NCBI GenBank assembly: GCA_946479405.1
Contig: CAMLGD010000164.1
Span: 1-7,590, forward strand
Origin: an uncultured Vogesella sp.
Lineage (GTDB): Bacteria > Pseudomonadota > Gammaproteobacteria > Burkholderiales > Chromobacteriaceae
Reading direction: 5' to 3'
Length of the DNA: 7,590 bases
Shown here piece by piece: positions 3,735 to 7,590 of the stretch; position 1 is the stretch's first letter, and the number at the start of each line of letters is the position of its first letter. The notes under the pieces were generated by a model, which was not told where the DNA came from, did not search any database, and worked only from the letters and a program-made list of their open reading frames with translations. A program made the translations under genes and the position numbers.

Positions 3735-5507
3735 ATGAACAAACACACCCTGCTCGCCATGTTGGCCGCATGCGCAATGCTGCCGGCAGCCGCTGCCGAC
3801 ATGAACAAGGTATTGCGGGTGGCGATGAACGCCGCGGAAACCGGCTTCGATCCGGCCAAGGTGTCCGACCTTTACTCCAGCGCCATCAACGAGAACATCT
3901 ACGACCCGCTGGTCAGCTACGACTACCTGGCGCGGCCGGCCAAGCTGGTGGCCAACACCAGCAGCGCACTGCCCACCGTGTCGGTGGACGGCAAGGTGTA
4001 CACCTTCAAGCTCAAGCCCGGCATCTACTTTGCCGACGATGCCGCCTTCAAGGGCAAGAAGCGCGAACTGACCGCCGCCGACTACGCCTACAGCATCAAG
4101 CGCCACCTCGACCCCACCGTGCGCTCGCCGTGGAGCTTTCTGGTCGACGGCCGCTTCGTCGGCACCGACGAGCTGTTGAAGGCCGCCGGCAAGGGCGCGC
4201 TGAACTACGACACCGCGGTGGACGGCATCAAGGTGCTGGACAAGTACACGCTGCAGCTCACCCTTACCAGCACCAACTTCAACTTCCTGTCCATCCTGGC
4301 GATGCCGGCCTTTGGCGCCGTGGCGCGCGAGGTGATCGAAGCCAACCGCGACAACACCAACGCCCACCCGGTGGGTACCGGCCCCTACCTACTGAAAGAG
4401 TGGAAGCCGGGCAGCAAGATCGTGCTGGAAGCCAACCCGGGCTACCGCAAGGTGGTGTTCGACAGCCGGCCGGGCAACGACCCGGTGGACAAGGCGGTGG
4501 TGCAGGCGCTGCAGGGCAAGACCCTGCCGCGGGTTGGCCGCGTGGAAGTGTCCATCATCGAAGAAGAACAGCCGCTGTGGCTGTCCTTCCTCAACCGCCA
4601 GCTGGACATCAGCGGCATTCCGCAGGCAGCGTTGCAGGACGCGCTGGTGATCGACCCGAAAAACCCGCTCAAGGTGAAGCTGGCGGATAAATACGCACGC
4701 CAGGGCATCCAGCTGCAACGCCAGCAGATGCAGGAAATCACCTTCCACTTCTTCAATATGCAGGACCCGGTGGTCGGCGGCGACAGCAAGGACAAGATCG
4801 CGCTGCGCCGCGCCATCGCCATGGCGTTCCCGGTCAGCGAAACCATCGCCAGCATCCGCCGCGGCCAGGCGGTGCCGATGAACTACATCGTGCCGGCCGG
4901 GGTGGCCGGCCACAATCCGGCCTTCCGCGGCGCACCCAAGTACGACCCGGCGGCGGCCAACGTGTTGCTGGACCGCTTCGGCTACCGTATCGGCGCCGAC
5001 GGCTACCGCAGCCGCCCGGACGGCAAGCCGCTCTCCATCGAGCTGGCCTGCGGCACCAGCGCGCTGGACAAGCAGTGGAACGAATACTGGCAGCAGACGT
5101 TCGACAAGCTGAAGATCCGCCTCAGCTTCAAGCAGGGTAAATGGAACGAACTGTCCAAGGCCAACCACCAGGGCAAGCTGCAGATGTGGGGCATGGCCTG
5201 GGGCGCGGACTACCCGGACGGCGAGAACTTCATGCAGCTGCTGTACAGCAAGAATGCCGGCGACTCCAACTCCGCCGACTTCAAGAACGCCGACTACGAC
5301 CGCCTGTTCGAAGCCTCGCTCAAGCTGCCGGACGGCCCGGAGCGCAACCAGCTGTACGACGCCATGAACAAGATCGCCGTGGCGCAGCAGCCGTGGATCT
5401 ACGGCGACATCCGCGTGCGCAGCACGCTGGCGCACCCGTATGTAAAAGGGCTGAAGCTGCACCCGCTGCTGAACACCAGCTGGCGTTACCTGGACCTGCA
5501 GAAGTAA
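3735..5507 (+). CDS. Periplasmic substrate-binding protein of a peptide/nickel-type ABC importer (SBP family 5, DppA/OppA-like)
   Basis: The protein is 590 aa, somewhat longer than DppA/OppA (about 535-545). It captures the solute in the periplasm and delivers it to the two permeases encoded next. The signal peptide spans about 1-21, with a likely signal peptidase I cut after PAAAA and before DMNK. L-A-A-C at 10-13 also resembles a lipobox, but the hydrophobic run before it is short. Family 5 features include ETGFDPAKVSDLYSSAINEN (35-54), YDPL (56-59), the HPVGTGPYLLKEW segment (about 211-223) with a following NPGYR, and the C-terminal WGADYPDGENFMQLLYS region (about 488-504). The chain ends in a W-R-Y-L-D-L segment typical of the family. 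The ligand may be a peptide or another solute; specificity cannot be read here. A strong GAGGAG ribosome site supports the start. The next gene begins 25 nt downstream. Confidence 0.93.
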   Translation: MNKHTLLAMLAACAMLPAAAADMNKVLRVAMNAAETGFDPAKVSDLYSSAINENIYDPLVSYDYLARPAKLVANTSSALPTVSVDGKVYTFKLKPGIYFADDAAFKGKKRELTAADYAYSIKRHLDPTVRSPWSFLVDGRFVGTDELLKAAGKGALNYDTAVDGIKVLDKYTLQLTLTSTNFNFLSILAMPAFGAVAREVIEANRDNTNAHPVGTGPYLLKEWKPGSKIVLEANPGYRKVVFDSRPGNDPVDKAVVQALQGKTLPRVGRVEVSIIEEEQPLWLSFLNRQLDISGIPQAALQDALVIDPKNPLKVKLADKYARQGIQLQRQQMQEITFHFFNMQDPVVGGDSKDKIALRRAIAMAFPVSETIASIRRGQAVPMNYIVPAGVAGHNPAFRGAPKYDPAAANVLLDRFGYRIGADGYRSRPDGKPLSIELACGTSALDKQWNEYWQQTFDKLKIRLSFKQGKWNELSKANHQGKLQMWGMAWGADYPDGENFMQLLYSKNAGDSNSADFKNADYDRLFEASLKLPDGPERNQLYDAMNKIAVAQQPWIYGDIRVRSTLAHPYVKGLKLHPLLNTSWRYLDLQK

Positions 5508-5532
5508 GCGGCCGCGGGCTGGGAGATCAATC

Positions 5533-6471
5533 ATGCTGGCTTTCATCATCCGCCGCGTAGGACAAATGGTGCCGACGCTGTTTGGCGTGATGCTGCTGTT
5601 GTTCGTGCTGTTCAACTGGGTGGGCGGCGATCCGTCCTACATCCTGGCCGGCAAGAACCTGAGCCCGGAAGCGCTGGCCAACATCCGCCACCAGCTGGGG
5701 CTGGACCAGTCGCTGCCGCAGCAGTTTCTGCTCTTCGCCAAGCAGGTGCTGACGCTGGATTTCGGCGTCTCGTGGTCCACCCAGCAGCCGGTGTCCAGCA
5801 TCCTGCACAGCCGCATCGGCCCGTCGCTGCTGCTCACCGGCAGCATCCTGCTGCTGGGCACCGTGCTGGCGGTGGTGATTGCCGCGCTGGTGGCCTACCT
5901 GCGCGGCAGCCTCACCGACCGGCTGGTGACGCTGATCTCCACCTGCGCCATGTCGATCAGCGGCCTGGTGTACATCATCGCCGGCCAGTACTGGCTGGCG
6001 CACAAGGCCGGGCTGTTTCCGATCATGGGCTGGAGCGACAGCCTGCCGGAAAACCTGCTGTACTACCTGCCGCTGCCGCTGCTGCTGGGGGTGATCGTCG
6101 GCCTGGCGCCGGACATCCGCTTTTACCGCAGCTGCTTTGTCGAGGAGATGAGCCACGACTATGTGCGCACCGCGCGCGCCAAGGGCCTGGCCGAGCCGGT
6201 GATCATGCTCAAGCACGTACTGCGCAACGCCATGATCCCGGTAGTCACCTCGCTGATGATGTCGCTGCCCTACCTGATGATGGGCGCCATGCTGCTGGAA
6301 ACCTTCTTCGGTATTCCCGGCATGGGCAAGGAGGTAGTGATGGCGGTGGACCGCAGCGATTTTCCGGTGATCAAGGCCATCACCATCTACATTGCGCTGG
6401 CCACCATGCTGTTCAACCTGCTGGCCGATATCGTTTACAAGCTGATCGACCCGCGCGTCCAGCTATCCTGA
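5533..6471 (+). CDS. ABC importer permease, first subunit (DppB/OppB-like)
   Basis: The protein is 312 aa, matching the DppB/OppB family (about 306-339 aa). It forms half of the inner-membrane channel of the importer. The N-terminus MLAFIIRRVGQMVPTLFGVM is the typical opening with the first membrane helix (11-30), followed by the periplasmic segment with GDPS (32-35) and LGLDQSLPQQF (55-65). Further helices lie at about 97-123, 132-155, 176-194, 236-258 and 281-303. The cytoplasmic EAA loop that contacts the ATPase is seen as DYVRTARAKGL...LRNAMIP (209-236), with its conserved Gly at 218. The C-terminal signature IDPRVQ is present. GGGAG precedes the ATG with good spacing. The next permease starts 4 nt after the TGA, pointing to translational coupling. 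Confidence 0.95.
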   Translation: MLAFIIRRVGQMVPTLFGVMLLLFVLFNWVGGDPSYILAGKNLSPEALANIRHQLGLDQSLPQQFLLFAKQVLTLDFGVSWSTQQPVSSILHSRIGPSLLLTGSILLLGTVLAVVIAALVAYLRGSLTDRLVTLISTCAMSISGLVYIIAGQYWLAHKAGLFPIMGWSDSLPENLLYYLPLPLLLGVIVGLAPDIRFYRSCFVEEMSHDYVRTARAKGLAEPVIMLKHVLRNAMIPVVTSLMMSLPYLMMGAMLLETFFGIPGMGKEVVMAVDRSDFPVIKAITIYIALATMLFNLLADIVYKLIDPRVQLS

Positions 6472-6475
6472 TGCC

Positions 6476-7567
6476 ATGTCCACACCCAGCTCCCTGCCGC
6501 CGCTGACTGCGGCCAACCCTTCCCACAACAGCCTGGCGCGCCTGGGCTGGCGCCGGCTGCGCCGCGACCGGCTGGGCTTTGCCGCGCTATGCATCGTCGG
6601 CGTCTACCTGCTGCTGGCGCTGGGTGCCTGGAGCGGCCTGCTGGCACGCCACTGGCAGGATGAAGTCGCCAAACCGTTTGCGCCGCCGACGCTGTTCGTC
6701 GGCGTCGGCCCACAGCATGTGGAGCTGAACGCCGCCGACATCGACGCCGCCAGCCAGCGCAACAGCGCTACCGCCAGCGCAGACAGCAGCGCCGCCACCG
6801 GCCTTGCAGCCAGCGAAGACCCGTTGGCCGCCGACATGGCCGCCGCGCAGCAACAGTCTGCGCAGTACCGCAGCGCGGAAGCGCCCAAGGCCGACAGCCT
6901 GCTGCTGGGCGCCGACCAGCGCGGCCGCGACGTGCTGCAAAAAGTCGTACAAGGCACCGCCACCTCGCTGCTGGTGGGGCTATCCGGTGCGCTGCTGGCG
7001 CTGGCCATCGGCACCGTGCTGGGGGCGGTTTCCGGCTACTTCGGCGGGCTGCTCGACGACCTGCTGCTGTGGTTCTACAGCGTGTTCACCTCGGTGCCGG
7101 ACATGCTGCTGCTGCTGGCCTTTGCCGCCGTCAGCGGCCGCGGCATCGGCACCGTGGTGCTGGTGATGGCGCTGACCAGCTGGACCGGCAGCTACCGCCT
7201 GATGCGCGCCGAGTTTCTCAAACACAAGAACCGCGAATACGTGCGCGCCGCCGACGCCATCGGCGCCAGCCACAGCCGCCGCATGTTCCACCACATCCTG
7301 CCCAACGTCAGCCACCTGCTGCTGGTGCAGTTTTCCATGCTCACCGTGGCGCTGATCAAATACGAGGCGATCCTGTCCTTCCTCGGCTTTGGCGTCGGCG
7401 TCACCCAGGTCAGCCTGGGCGCCATGCTGGCCGAGGCGCCGGCCGAGCTGCTGCAGGGCTACTGGTGGCAGATGCTCACCGTCACCGTGGTGATGTCGCT
7501 GCTGGTCACCGCGTTCTCGCTGCTCACCGACAGCCTGCGCGACGCGCTGGACCCAAAAGTAAAGTAA
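6476..7567 (+). CDS. ABC importer permease, second subunit (DppC/OppC-like) with an extended periplasmic segment
   Basis: The protein is 363 aa, against about 300 for DppC/OppC. It pairs with the preceding permease. The cytoplasmic N-terminus has WRRLRRDRLG (25-34), then the first helix (34-56). The conserved LLGADQRGRDVL motif (143-154) opens the core domain, which has helices up to about 352. The EAA loop is YVRAADAIGASHSRRMFHHILPN (split over 255-277, Gly263), and the chain ends SLRDALDPKVK. The stretch from 57 to 142 is roughly 45-50 residues longer than usual; about 88-138 is rich in Ala, Ser and Gln and looks disordered. The ATG lies 4 nt after the previous stop and has no clear Shine-Dalgarno, so it probably depends on coupling. 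No ATPase gene follows inside the window; such subunits are expected downstream. Confidence 0.93.
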   Translation: MSTPSSLPPLTAANPSHNSLARLGWRRLRRDRLGFAALCIVGVYLLLALGAWSGLLARHWQDEVAKPFAPPTLFVGVGPQHVELNAADIDAASQRNSATASADSSAATGLAASEDPLAADMAAAQQQSAQYRSAEAPKADSLLLGADQRGRDVLQKVVQGTATSLLVGLSGALLALAIGTVLGAVSGYFGGLLDDLLLWFYSVFTSVPDMLLLLAFAAVSGRGIGTVVLVMALTSWTGSYRLMRAEFLKHKNREYVRAADAIGASHSRRMFHHILPNVSHLLLVQFSMLTVALIKYEAILSFLGFGVGVTQVSLGAMLAEAPAELLQGYWWQMLTVTVVMSLLVTAFSLLTDSLRDALDPKVK

Positions 7568-7587
7568 GCCCGAAAGTAAAGTAGCCC
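7556..7587 (+). repeat. Short tandem duplication across the stop codon of the second permease
   Basis: AAAGTAAAGTA occurs at 7556-7566 and again at 7573-7583. Each copy is followed by (A)GCCC, and the copies start 17 bp apart. The first contains the TAA stop (7565-7567), and the second lies just after it. It looks like a small slippage or duplication event at the gene end; what follows is outside the window. Confidence 0.7.
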
Positions 7588-7590
7588 AGG

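Noticed and set aside
3378..4367. 329-codon minus-strand open frame
   Set aside because: It spans parts of the LysR and binding-protein genes antisense to both; long antisense frames are expected in GC-rich coding DNA.
4389..5615. 408-codon minus-strand open frame
   Set aside because: It is antisense to the binding protein and the start of the first permease. The translation is low-complexity (Val, Ala, His, Gln, Arg), as expected for a shadow of a GC-rich gene.

Overview
The window looks like chromosomal DNA of a GC-rich proteobacterium, most likely a betaproteobacterium of the Neisseriales/Chromobacteriaceae type. That placement is inferred from the codon style, gene sizes and gene content; no rRNA or other phylogenetic marker is present. 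There are eight protein-coding genes, one of them cut by the left edge. I see no tRNA, rRNA, CRISPR array, insertion sequence or phage gene.

Left third (1-1306, visibly AT-richer, minus strand). Two small secreted-protein genes lie in tandem. The complete one (478-921) encodes a signal peptide, a 16-residue linker and ten nearly identical 11-residue units (consensus A-K-R-E-T-G-D-A-[FW]-Y-I), ending one residue into an eleventh unit. The left-edge gene (1-80) shares its signal-peptide style, Shine-Dalgarno sequence, -10 sequence and leader length, and is cut just where a repeat of the same type may begin. The repeat gene ends in a clear intrinsic terminator, and each gene has an unusually long leader of about 130-145 nt. 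I recognise no characterised family for this pair, and it is the best candidate for something undescribed here.

Middle (1307-3613). A DoxX-family membrane protein and a YgiD/LigB-type extradiol dioxygenase form a minus-strand pair, with a LysR-type regulator divergent from them. The shared 118-bp intergenic region holds a good LysR box (T-N11-A within a dyad). A strong terminator follows the dioxygenase gene, and a perfect 10-bp GC-rich hairpin sits between the two genes. A plausible reading is a small regulon for an aromatic/quinone or redox compound, controlled by the LysR protein.

Right half (3735-7567, plus strand, very GC-rich). Three genes of a peptide/nickel-type (Opp/Dpp-like) ABC importer lie in an operon: a periplasmic substrate-binding protein, then two permeases. 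The spacings are 25 and 4 nt. The second permease has an unusually long Ala/Ser/Gln-rich periplasmic segment. No ATPase gene lies inside the window; one or two are expected just downstream. The right edge carries a short tandem duplication across the last stop codon.
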